This document shows positions 20,958 to 29,195 of a stretch of DNA of 29,195 nucleotides, one piece after another. The DNA lies in assembly GCA_900660155.1 (NCBI GenBank), contig CABFPE010000612.1:268774-297968 (forward strand), read 5' to 3'. This stretch comes from Hofstenia miamia. Lineage: Eukaryota; Xenacoelomorpha; Acoela; Hofsteniidae. The notes under the pieces are model-generated. The model was not told the DNA's origin. It worked only from the letters and a program-made list of their open reading frames with translations, and did no database searches. The translations under genes and the position numbers were made by a program. Positions within the stretch are counted from its first letter, which is position 1; each line of letters opens with the position of its first letter.

Positions 20958-21792
20958 AGCGGACAAATTTTCACCATGAAAATCTACAAGATGGGGGCCG
21001 AGACTCAAGTATGCTAAAATCAGACTGAAATTTCACATATATCAACGTTTCAAACGATTCCGTTAACCTTTGCAAGATTTATTATGAAATGAAATTTCCC
21101 CTTCAAAATTAGTATGGTATTTAAATTGAGCGGAACCAATAATTACAGAAAATTACTAAGCAAACCGAATAATTAAAAACACGTAAAGAGCGGAAAAAAC
21201 TAGCATAATAAAAAAATAATAATACGCTTTAATCTCTGTAAATAGTTACAAAATAAATTATTTAAAGAGGAATAAAACCACATATGAAAATTCACAAAAA
21301 TTCTCAATGCTGCAAAAACAAAGGAATTCTTATATATATAGTTTCGCTATAATTTTACTAAAACATTTAGAAAAACAATCGTTTACAATGTTCACCAGCA
21401 CGGATTTATGAAGTTTAGGCTCATTAATTTCTTTTGTAGACAAATTGACAATCCAGGAACCAATAGCTCTGAAGGATATTAAAAATGGTGGAACAATATT
21501 ACTCTTAAATATTAAAGTTTTCATTTTGCTACTAAAAAAACGAATAATGAAATTTATTGCTGTTTATATAAAGGATATCTAACAAATTTATGATTTTTTA
21601 GAGAAAATCGTTGGTGATTTTTTATCTCCTATAAGCAATGTGACCTCACACAAAAATGCACAAAGCTTTTATTCGGGAAACATCATGCCCGACGTTGCTG
21701 GAAAAAAGCGCTTACTTTAAATAAAAGGTTGTGGTTGAGTTTCCTAGAGAACGATTCATCTTATCAGTTCGCCAATAAAAAGACGCTTCAAA

Positions 21793-21909
21793 ATGGAGAT
21801 ACCTTTGGTTGTCAATTCTACAGAAAAGTGGATATTGAAAGAATGCAAAAATATTTTAACAGAGAAAATTGATAATGATTATACGTTCAGAGACTCCCAT
21901 GAACAATAA
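21793..21909 (+). CDS. Possible small ORF (38 aa), unknown
   Basis: The ATG has a good insect-like start context (TTCAAAATGG) and opens a short, non-repetitive frame, MEIPLVVNSTEKWILKECKN and on to a stop at 21907. It has no TM segment or motif. It could be the first exon of a plus-strand gene, but no convincing donor was seen. It may equally be chance. Confidence 0.2.
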   Translation: MEIPLVVNSTEKWILKECKNILTEKIDNDYTFRDSHEQ

Positions 21910-22039
21910 AATACTAATAACAGCTCTGAAATTGCAAATAATCTTAAAGAAAGTTAAAAGTATAAGTTAAAGAAACAAAAATCTATGAATTCCACAGTAT
22001 AGAGCATTACAAAAAGCTATCAGTTGCTAGAAATGATAT

Positions 22040-22060
22040 ATGTATATATATATATATATN
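22040..22060. repeat. TA microsatellite ending in one ambiguous base
   Basis: TA run with an N at 22060, probably an unresolved repeat length. Its left flank AAATGATATATG is identical to that of the tract at 23329. Confidence 0.85.
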
Positions 22061-22704
22061 TTACTCGATAGTAATTATATAATATGGATGCGGTAAATTA
22101 TAATAATAACTACCAGCTACAGTTTCTGGGAAATATAGGAAAATATTGGAAAATAAAAAAAAGATTATAAGATAGGGATAATAATTAAAATGGAATTTTT
22201 CACAAAAAAAGAAGAAAATATTTTTTCAAAAAACTCAAATTACCCAAATATATTCTAAAATTACCCACTTGATGCGAACCACTGCTTTACATTATAGCAG
22301 TCCATGGCTATACATAAAACAGTGCGAAAACACTAAAAAAGACATTATCGGATTAGTTTATTGGAACGCGTAAAACAACTTCCCAATAACCCAAGTATTG
22401 AATTTGTATGCGCTCCCAAAAGCATTGTAAGATAAAAAATGTTATGATGACTACCACGAAAAAATGAAGCTAATGTCAAGCGTAATTTGAATTAAGTTCT
22501 TTACATCTTTAGATCTTAAGATATTTAGAAATCTAATAATCCATGCTCTAAAGTAAGTCGTCCAAGACCTGACCTCCGTGATTCGTGACCCGATTTACCC
22601 CTTAAGTATTTTCAACAGATCCATTAATTACTTAAATTGTTAACACTGCCTGCTAAATTAATTATAAATTATATTAGTCATTTCTAGTACGTCTGGCGAA
22701 AGGC

Positions 22705-23334
22705 CTATAAAACATTAAAAATGTTATAATAGTAATTAGTATCAAAAACAGAAAAATTGCAATAACTTGCCACTTGACTGCATTTAGTTTCGGATTCACA
22801 CTTAGATGCTCCACTTGCAGCGTTTTGAGCAACACTCATGGCTCCTTTAGTCACACAGTCTAACATAGAAGCTGAAACGGCAGAATTTTTAAAATTGTCA
22901 CCAAACAGTTTTTTTCCAAGATCTGTAACTTTGTCCTAAACAAAAAGCGTGAAATTTTTTGCCAATTAAACAGTTTAGCCCAAAATTGGAATATTAGGCA
23001 CAAGCAATAACTAAGCAAGAAATCTAAAATTCAAATTAATGAACAAGTTGTCAGAAATTCGAAAGACTGTATCTCAATTATTTCAGATTTTTTGGGGATT
23101 GTGGCAAAATTTGATATGAAATACTGTTGTAAGAATGAGTATGTAAGTAAATACCACAGAATCTCCATCTAGGGAATCTTCATCATTTGAGCAGTCAACA
23201 AGAGCCTCCGTCGTAAGATAGATCTGACTAACATCTGTAGGAAGAGGACCATTACTTATTAAATTGACTTGACGTTTTGTAATCTAAAATATTCGAATTT
23301 AACTTTTTACAATTCTATTGAGGACACTAAATGA

Positions 23335-23371
<37 letters not shown>

Positions 23372-26300
23372 TGAAAGTAGCAAGAGAAAGCAGTACTTTA
23401 AAATATAAAGTAACGAAATTGATTGCGTCTTCGTAATGTTGAAAAACTAAAAATAAAAAATATTACAAAAATTTAAAAACATTGAGCAATGGGTAGAAGT
23501 CACTGGTTTTGAACAATATTTTACATATGCCTTTATGTCATTAATGTCAAAAAAATTTTTCCCCCCACCCTAGTGTACATTTATGAGTCTAGTAATAACT
23601 GAATGATTTTCGGTGCTTTAATAACAAAAACTAATAAAATAAAAATTTCAGCATACGATATATTTGTAAAAGTAAAATGTTTCTTTGCCAAAAACAGAAT
23701 TTGTTTAAATATAAAAAACGCGAATTTTGCAGATATTTAGTATTTGTCTGAAGAAAACAAAGTCAAAAATACTTTCTTAACTAGGAAATTTCTACACTTT
23801 TTGTAAACATTATTATCAAAATTTAAAATTTTAATCAAACTAAATGAACACTTAAGTAAAATGAAAGACATGATCATGTTACTTTGTGGATACACTTCAA
23901 ACATTCATGGCTTATTTTAACCTCTTATAGCCCACTGTTGTTTTAAAACAACAAACTGAAACTTTCCTTCTACGGATGTTGTTGTTTCAAAATAACATTA
24001 CTATATATGGTAATATGATTGCGTAATGCTTACTAAACGTTTTTAGATAAATACACACAGATATTGAAAGAACGAATAAACATTCCTTGATAATGAAATC
24101 AAAATGTCTGCCAGACTTTCAAAACAGCACGTGGTGTGACTTAGTTTTTAGTTTTACAGCTTTATGTTATGATTTAATATGTTAATAAAATTATTAATAG
24201 ATTCTTTCATGCATAATGCTTTATTTTCAATTAAATTTGTTGTTATAGAAGGTGAAAATATATTTTCAGAAAGCTTTTTTTGTTTGTTGTTTTTAAACAA
24301 CATCAGACGAAAATGTTAAGTGAACTTAGCTTTGGTTTCTTTATTATTATGCCAATTTTTTTAGATGAAACCTAAAAAGAGAAATACTAATAGTTTACCA
24401 ATAAGATTTCTGTTGGTGGTATCACCGCCTAATCTGGCACTTTTTAGATATTGCAGTAGTTCAAGGGTGTATTTTACATAGAAGGGACACTGGGAACTCG
24501 ACCTTAAACTTAAAAGCTTTTAAAATATCTGTTGCAATGTCGTTATTGATGCAAGGGAAGTCAGTTAAACGAGGAAGACCTCTTTCAATTGAAAAAGTTT
24601 ACGAATCAAAAAAAGCGAGGGGTCCAACTGCACCGATACCAAACAAATCTGTTCGTACAGATAGTTGTGATCACTTCCCTACTTTTCATGAAAAACAGGG
24701 AAGGTGTCGTAATCCTTCTTGTAAAGGTTTCACCTTTGTCCAGTGCTCCAAATGTGATGTTAGATTATGTTTTACTAGGTCGTCAAACTGCTTCAAGGAC
24801 TTTCATGAAGGATAATTTTTTTCTAACTATCCATTATTAGAAATACATTATGTGTGAAATATTACTTACACTACACTTTTGTTAACGTTTTTTTGCTCTT
24901 TTCATTGTGAAAAATATGTTCAAATAACACTGTAATATATTGTTTTATGTTATTGGATAATATCCTTCCCCAGCACAAAGATTAAGATTATTTTCAATTT
25001 ATTTTTTTCATTACTGTTCTGGACATGTTGTCCTAACTTGGACATCAAAAAAACTTTTTTTTTAAATTATATGCTTTGTATTAATAAAATAACTGCAAAT
25101 AAGGTTACTATTAAAGAGATTGATTTTTTTAAAACACTTTTTCACATAATGGGCTATAAGAGGTTAAAGAATTCAATATTCTAATGCTATTCTTGAATGA
25201 AATTGCATGCAGCTACGTCATTTATCTATTAAAGACCTTACACATATTTTATCACATGTGAACATTACTCTATATCACGTTTTTAGGAATAGATACTCAC
25301 ATTGAAGTGGATATAATTTTATCATGAAGTCAAATTTTTTAAATTTTTTGGTCAATTCTTATGGTCAAAATACAAAATTTTTAGATAAAACAAATCACCC
25401 TAGTTATTACACTATTACATTGATTCCTGTTATTGGAGCTGTAAATACAAAAACAAAAATAGATAAAATTAACGGTAACTAAAACTCATTGCAATTAATC
25501 ATGCCCTAAAACATTACCGTTCTAGATTACAATGTTCATTTAAGAGATCATCAATGATTTCGGCTAACGGGCCTGAGGACATGCTACTTCGCGTTGTACA
25601 ACTCCCAGAGGATACCTCTGATACTTTGGAACACTGCGAGCGATCTAGATAAAATATCAGTAATATTGAATATATGATAAAGCATTTATAATATTTGATA
25701 TTTTTCATGGCTTGTCTAAACAGTTTTTAACGAATAAGTTTTTCAAAAAGTCCAAAAGTAAGGATTTTATACTTCAATCATCTAGTTAACCGTATATTAA
25801 GTACACAAATCTTTATTCTTTAAGTTTGAGTTCATTTTCTATAACAAACTGGGTTTTCAATATTGTATAGAAACCGACTGTATAAAAAATTTGGAAATCT
25901 GATTAAGGGTAAAAGAGTCACTATTGTTACAGAGAAATCCTATTTAACGTGTGGTTAATTTCAAGTTACGAAACAAAAATTCATTTCTTAATACTAACAA
26001 GCAACTGTCATTTGAAGAAGAAATGCAACTACATATTTGGTTCATTTCATAACGAAAACCTACGAGAGTTTTGGAAACGTTCCTCACAGGAAGATTCTGG
26101 GATTACTGAAGTTGCTCAAATGATATTGCCCAACCATGATCATCTTCAGAATTCAAAGAACATTGGCCAGAAATACGATTGATTGTGCCAAATTTTTTGA
26201 AACACTCAAGCAATTAAATTGTTTCAGCACTTTTGGCAGTTATATCGATTGATTGCATTGATATGTGATGTTTATTTTTTCATATGTCTTTTTCTTTTAT

Positions 26301-27090
26301 AAATAATTGTATAGGCCTTTTTGTCTCTTATACTTATTGTATTATTGTATTATGGGTCGATGCACAAGTAGGAGGAAACATGATCAAGTGGAAAAAATTC
26401 AACGAATAAAGTTAAAGCAGTTTTTTGTAGTTTTTGATGTGCTGATATAAAAAATGCTAGTAACTTAAATTATCTATTGGTTTTCTTTGAGATATAGGGC
26501 CATGAATACATTGACAAAAAATCAGAAACGAATACTCGCATAACAAGGATGGCCTAATTAGAAAATTTTCAAAAGCAGATTTAAGTTATCTATTGTATTA
26601 TTTGCTTCTAACAACCAATCAAAATAAACTATTCAATAAATTAAGAATTTTGCTACTTAAAAAAACAGGAAATCTATATTAAAGTCATTTATAAATGGAT
26701 TTATACATCATTTAAACGTTTGACACAGATAGTTAACTGGAAAATTATTGACTAAAAACTTTCAGAACTCCCAAGAGAAATGCCTAGACCCACCGACTCC
26801 ACTATAATTTGGAATCCAACATAGACTGTTATAACTATCCAATAAACCTAAGTCCGTAACCATTTTATCTATTCGTCTACCTACAAATCAACGTTTTTCT
26901 CTGTAACCCAAGTTTTACTGTTGTAAAACAAGCAATAGACTATTTCCAACTCGTAACATATTTTACCATCATTATCGGCAGATGTTAGGGCAGATTTGAT
27001 GATCTTAAAAATGGCGTCTCCGGATTCACTTCCATCATCATTACAAATTGGAGCCATAAGTACGTCCAATGGATTCTGCGATTCACTTGA
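22705..27090 (-). CDS. Multi-exon gene of unknown family with a 28-nt micro-exon (5' end uncertain)
   Basis: Exons supported on the minus strand: 25708-25518 (or 25644-25518 if spliced from upstream), 25438-25411 (28 nt), 23283-23155 and 22935-22705 (stop). All borders are GT...AG with matching phases. Read from the Met at 25708 this gives 192 codons with a hydrophobic, signal-peptide-like start (KCFIIYSILLIFYL) and then a Ser/Cys-rich chain. Pieces: GPLAEIIDDLLNEHCNLER; TEALVDCSNDEDSLDGDS; DKVTDLGKKLFGDNF; SASMLDCVTKGAMSVAQ. An alternative 5' part is exon 27090-26967 (NPLDVLMAPICNDDGSESGD; KIIKSALTSADND), whose donor GTAAAA and phase 1 fit an acceptor TTTTATCTAG at 25645. In that model the apparent signal peptide is intron. 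No domain is recognised. The intron 23284-25410 holds a piggyBac copy. Small secreted proteins with micro-exons occur among parasite and plant-feeding insect effectors; linking this one to them is speculation. Confidence 0.55.
23334..23370. repeat. (TA)n microsatellite in intron
   Basis: About 17 TA units in the large intron of the minus-strand gene. The flank AAATGATATATG is shared with the tract at 22031. Confidence 0.9.
23937..24301. repeat. Three subterminal palindromic motifs in piggyBac
   Basis: GTTGTTTTAAAACAAC (23937-23952, perfect palindrome), GTTGTTTCAAAATAAC (23981-23996) and GTTGTTTTTAAACAAC (24286-24301) are near-identical 16-mers inside the left part of the element. Subterminal repeats in transposons often bind transposase; that role here is inference. 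Confidence 0.75.
24411..24815 (+). pseudogene. piggyBac transposase C-terminal fragment with cysteine-rich zinc finger
   Basis: The frame is open from 24405. CWWYRLIW-like text (actual: CWWYHRLIWHFLDIAVVQG) and ILHRRD correspond to the KWWxRxFxHLxxxAxxNxxxxYR segment after the catalytic core. LNLKAFKISVAMSLLMQGKS and VKRGRP follow. The C-terminal domain has DHFPTFHEKQGRCRNPSC then KGFTFVQCSKCDVRLCF and NCFKDFHEG, a Cys-rich zinc-binding fold that binds DNA in this family. All upstream catalytic aspartates are missing, so it cannot act as a transposase. The Met at 24537 is internal. A truncated DNA-binding protein could in principle be made, but nothing shows expression. Confidence 0.9.
25720..26966. 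other. Intergenic or intronic AT-rich sequence
   Basis: If the upstream exon at 26967-27090 belongs to the minus-strand gene, this is its intron. An open frame at 25949-26182 on the plus strand (with NENLREFWKRSSQEDSG) is mildly coding-like but has no motif I can name. Confidence 0.45.
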
Positions 27091-27904
27091 CTAAATTATT
27101 ATGACAATTAAAACAGGTAAAACAATTTTTAGTGAAAATATGCATTATTAATTTCTATTAGTATTAGAATAAATTTCGTAAAGAATACGCCTCGCAAAGC
27201 ACGGCTGCTTGGTTATTATAATCACACCAATCGGTAATTACCATAAAATATGTGTAGAAAGATTTTTCTCATATAATCATCCACTGTTACTGGATAATAT
27301 TATATAATGCATTGCAACCCAATAAATCTTTGTATAAAAACCAGATAATTACTTTTAATAACCAAATCTTAACTAAAGTTTAGTTATTGAACGCTTTATA
27401 TTACCTGTCACTTATATACAAAATTCAATTTACATTTATGTTTGTGCATTAAAACAAGAATGCAATTAACTTCAGGCAATCATTTGGGACCAAATCTATT
27501 TCCATAGAAGGAATCGAAATAAGTGAATGATTACGGTTAAAATATTTAACTATTCATATCTCTCCGTGAGGGTTTTAACCGAAATCATACATCGCGTCTC
27601 AAAAGGTTACGGACATCTCATTTTTTATTAATAATGCGAGGTTTTACGCGCAAATTCCCGAATCATCCAATTATATTGCATCAAAATACACAAATTAAAA
27701 GGAGGCTAATATTTTAAAAATTTGAATGAAAAAATGCATTTTTTTGTAGATTGACTTGGTGAAAAAGATTACGGATGTTTATAGAAAGCAACTTTTTGAA
27801 AACTTTATATAAGTTTAAGTCTTAAAAATATATTTTAATAGTTATTGTCTTTCCATTACACTTAATAACTTGAATGAATCGGGTTTTGCGAGAAAAATCA
27901 AGTT
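27091..27904. other. Non-coding, possible Tc1 flank and a candidate short exon
   Basis: The minus strand at about 27250-27190 reads DWCDYNNQAAVLCEA before a stop, with a GTATTC donor-like site after GAGGC. It might be a further 5' exon of the unknown minus-strand gene, but its phase fits only a poor acceptor. GGTTACGGACAT (27607) and GATTACGGATGT (27769) are related words that may belong to the terminal region of the Tc1 copy. Confidence 0.3.
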
Positions 27905-28600
27905 CTATACGTATTCTGTGATTATTTTCTCCCACTCAACCCTATGCCTAACTTCAACTTCTCAACGCATTTAAATCGTCAACCATCATTACGTTTTGCA
28001 AGTTTACGCCAAACATTTCAATTGAATTCATGTCTACGGAAAATGTTGGCCATGTTATGGAGTTGATATTTTGGTGTAAAAGGAACTCTTTGGTGACGCT
28101 ACGTATGTTAATGCTTACGCTATCTTGTTGAAACACAAAGTCAGTGCCGTGTTTGAGGTGCGAAAATGGTAGGAGATATTCTCTTAACTTGAATGCATTA
28201 CATTCCGAATCTTGCTTTCTATCATGGAAATTTAATTCAATTTTTTTCCTAGAATAGAAAAACCTTCCCTAGCATCATACCTCCGCCACCCTTCTGACGA
28301 CTGAAACATGATTCCTTTTCTTTTCTGGTGTCGTGCCAGGAGGTATTGCCGTCCTTCTGACGATCTACATTAAATTTGTTCTCATCTGAAAATACAAATC
28401 TCTCCCAATTAGCCCAAAAACAAACTATTCCATGCGCATTTAGTACTCGTGATGCCATATGCACCTTGGTAGATTTCACACTTTGTTTCTCTACATATTT
28501 CTGTTCTAAATTTGTTAAAACTAGAATGTCCTTTTACACATATGCTCGTAGGAGCTTGCGTACCTCTTGATTCATCAGTTTTGTGAAGACGTCCTTTAAA
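27905..28600 (-). pseudogene. Tc1-family (DD34E) transposase remnant, frameshifted
   Basis: Minus strand. NWERFVFSDENKFNVD carries the first catalytic Asp, followed by SWHDTRKEK and FSRQKGGGGMMLG. The bridging text includes REYLLPFSHLKHGTDF. Then come FQQDSVS (second Asp) and WPTFSVDMNSIEMFGV (Glu). Thirty-four residues separate the last Asp and Glu, the Tc1 spacing. The C-terminus, VRHRVEWEKIITEYV, is in another frame after LNALRS. At least two frame changes are needed, one around 28140-28250 and one near 27955. The N-terminal DNA-binding domain (28480-28600) is unclear. Terminal inverted repeats and TA duplications were not identified. It is dead. Confidence 0.85.
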
Positions 28601-28840
28601 ATAATGGATGGCATAAGACCATGGGTCTCACAAAATGCGAGCATTAGACGAAATTTATTTAAGCGTTTATAAGCCCTCTAACGGTCAAGAAATGTAGTGC
28701 AAATATAATATTAACGTAAAATTATATTATTGTATTTCATTTGAAATTAAATGCCCTCGTTTTATCTCGATGTTTAAACGATTCCTTTGCGCTGATGACG
28801 CATTATCTTCACACTTTCAAATAAGCATTATCGACGGCAT

Positions 28841-28897
28841 AGAATAAGTCCTACAGGAATAAGTCCTACACGATTAAGTCCTACACGATTAAGGTCT
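28841..28897. repeat. Minisatellite, about four units of 15 bp
   Basis: Units of the form GATTAAGTCCTACAC (variants GAATAAGTCCTACA and GGAATAAGTCCTACAC) run in tandem, the last one broken. There is no reading frame or known function. The surrounding 28601-29195 is otherwise empty apart from the TATA sequence below. Confidence 0.85.
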
Positions 28898-29026
28898 TCC
28901 TTAATAAGCACAAAATTTAAATGAATTTAAATGAAAATGTCATACGAAATTATTGGGGGATCAAAATTATAGATATTTGAGAATCTTTTATAAATAAAAA
29001 TAATGAGATTTATTTAAGGCGTGACC

Positions 29027-29034
29027 TATATAAG
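29027..29034 (+). promoter_or_regulatory. TATA-box sequence (TATATAAG)
   Basis: A TATA consensus followed by a locally GC-richer leader (GGGGTGCAGGTCGAGCTC) about 10-25 bp downstream, the arrangement of a core promoter. Any gene it drives would lie beyond the window. TATA-like strings are common in AT-rich DNA. Confidence 0.3.
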
Positions 29035-29195
29035 AAAGGGGTGCAGGTCGAGCTCTAATCTGTGCAGATCAATTTATAGTAATTTTTAATACATGTATAA
29101 ATAATTAAGTTTTTTAGACGCACTTGAATTGTTTAATTTTTTTGTTTATTTGCTTTTTTGTTATTTTAAACAAATATTAATTATTAAATGTTTTC

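Larger units (their letters stand above)
18988..22704. other. Long AT-rich region without a recognised gene
   Basis: It holds the leader-like continuation of the third LTR-like copy (to about 19110), an 18-bp palindrome at 20672, a hairpin at 20892, a possible 38-codon ORF at 21793, and a TA microsatellite ending in a single N at 22060. The open frames at 20522-20767 and 21330-21524 show no motif. Confidence 0.6.
23921..25163 (+). mobile_element. Non-autonomous piggyBac transposon, complete ends
   Basis: It is flanked by TTAA on both sides (23917-23920 and 25164-25167). Terminal inverted repeats are 14 bp and perfect: CCTCTTATAGCCCA on the left and TGGGCTATAAGAGG on the right. Total length is 1243 bp against roughly 2.4 kb or more for an autonomous element. 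The interior keeps only the last part of the transposase (24411-24815), so it is an internal-deletion derivative that would need a transposase supplied from elsewhere. The perfect ends and duplications suggest a fairly recent insertion. It sits in an intron of the minus-strand gene, in opposite orientation to that gene. Confidence 0.93.

Noticed and set aside
24589..24840. Second plus-strand frame in the piggyBac
   Set aside because: It is a shadow of the transposase C-terminal frame, which has the conserved zinc-finger motifs.
28376..28570. Plus-strand frame antisense to the Tc1 transposase
   Set aside because: The opposite strand carries clear DD34E transposase motifs.

Overview
The window is AT-rich eukaryotic DNA with small spliceosomal introns, several classes of metazoan transposable elements and no operon-like gene packing. 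It looks like a repeat-dense, gene-poor stretch of an invertebrate genome. I infer an arthropod, most likely an insect, from the mix of a spliced hAT of the ZMYM1-like kind, a piggyBac with a C-terminal zinc finger, Tc1, Penelope-like and CR1/Jockey-like elements, and from introns of only 42-147 bp in the hAT gene. The species cannot be named from the sequence alone.

Layout, left half. 170-500 is the GIY-YIG tail of a Penelope-like element (minus strand). 759-3732 holds the remains of a minus-strand SLC22-like membrane transporter. It is split by a 5'-truncated non-LTR retrotransposon (about 1657-3183) and broken by frameshifts. 4297-4493 is a short tandem repeat with internal palindromes. 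5066-7248 is a plus-strand non-LTR retrotransposon with an endonuclease, a reverse transcriptase and a (TAC)n tail, disrupted by small frameshifts. 7348-10248 is a pair of LTR-like repeats of about 600-720 bp facing each other around decayed gag-like reading frames. A third, more diverged copy lies at 18276-18987.

Centre. 10249-11735 is the 5' half of a CR1/Jockey-like element: a 2A-like NPGP motif, then an endonuclease, then the start of the reverse transcriptase. A hAT transposon begins at 11736, inside its coding sequence. The hAT gene (12843-15710) can be joined across eight small introns into one open frame of 735 codons with all catalytic motifs present. A 1000-base assembly gap (15753-16752) hides the hAT 3' end and the middle of the reverse transcriptase. 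The RT resumes at 16754 and stops abruptly near 17134.

Right half. 18988-22704 is largely empty apart from palindromes. 22705-27090 carries the one candidate host gene: a minus-strand, multi-exon, cysteine-containing protein of unknown family with a 28-nt micro-exon. One of its introns contains a textbook non-autonomous piggyBac (23921-25163) with perfect TTAA duplications and 14-bp terminal inverted repeats. 27905-28600 is a decayed minus-strand Tc1 (DD34E) transposase. The window ends with a small minisatellite and a TATA-box sequence.

The DNA reads mainly as nested mobile elements: an LTR-like repeat beside a CR1-like element, a hAT inside that element, a non-LTR copy inside a transporter gene, and a piggyBac inside a host intron. 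The best leads are the intact spliced hAT, the 2A-like motif, the inverted LTR-like pair with its unidentified coding remnant, and the unknown micro-exon gene.
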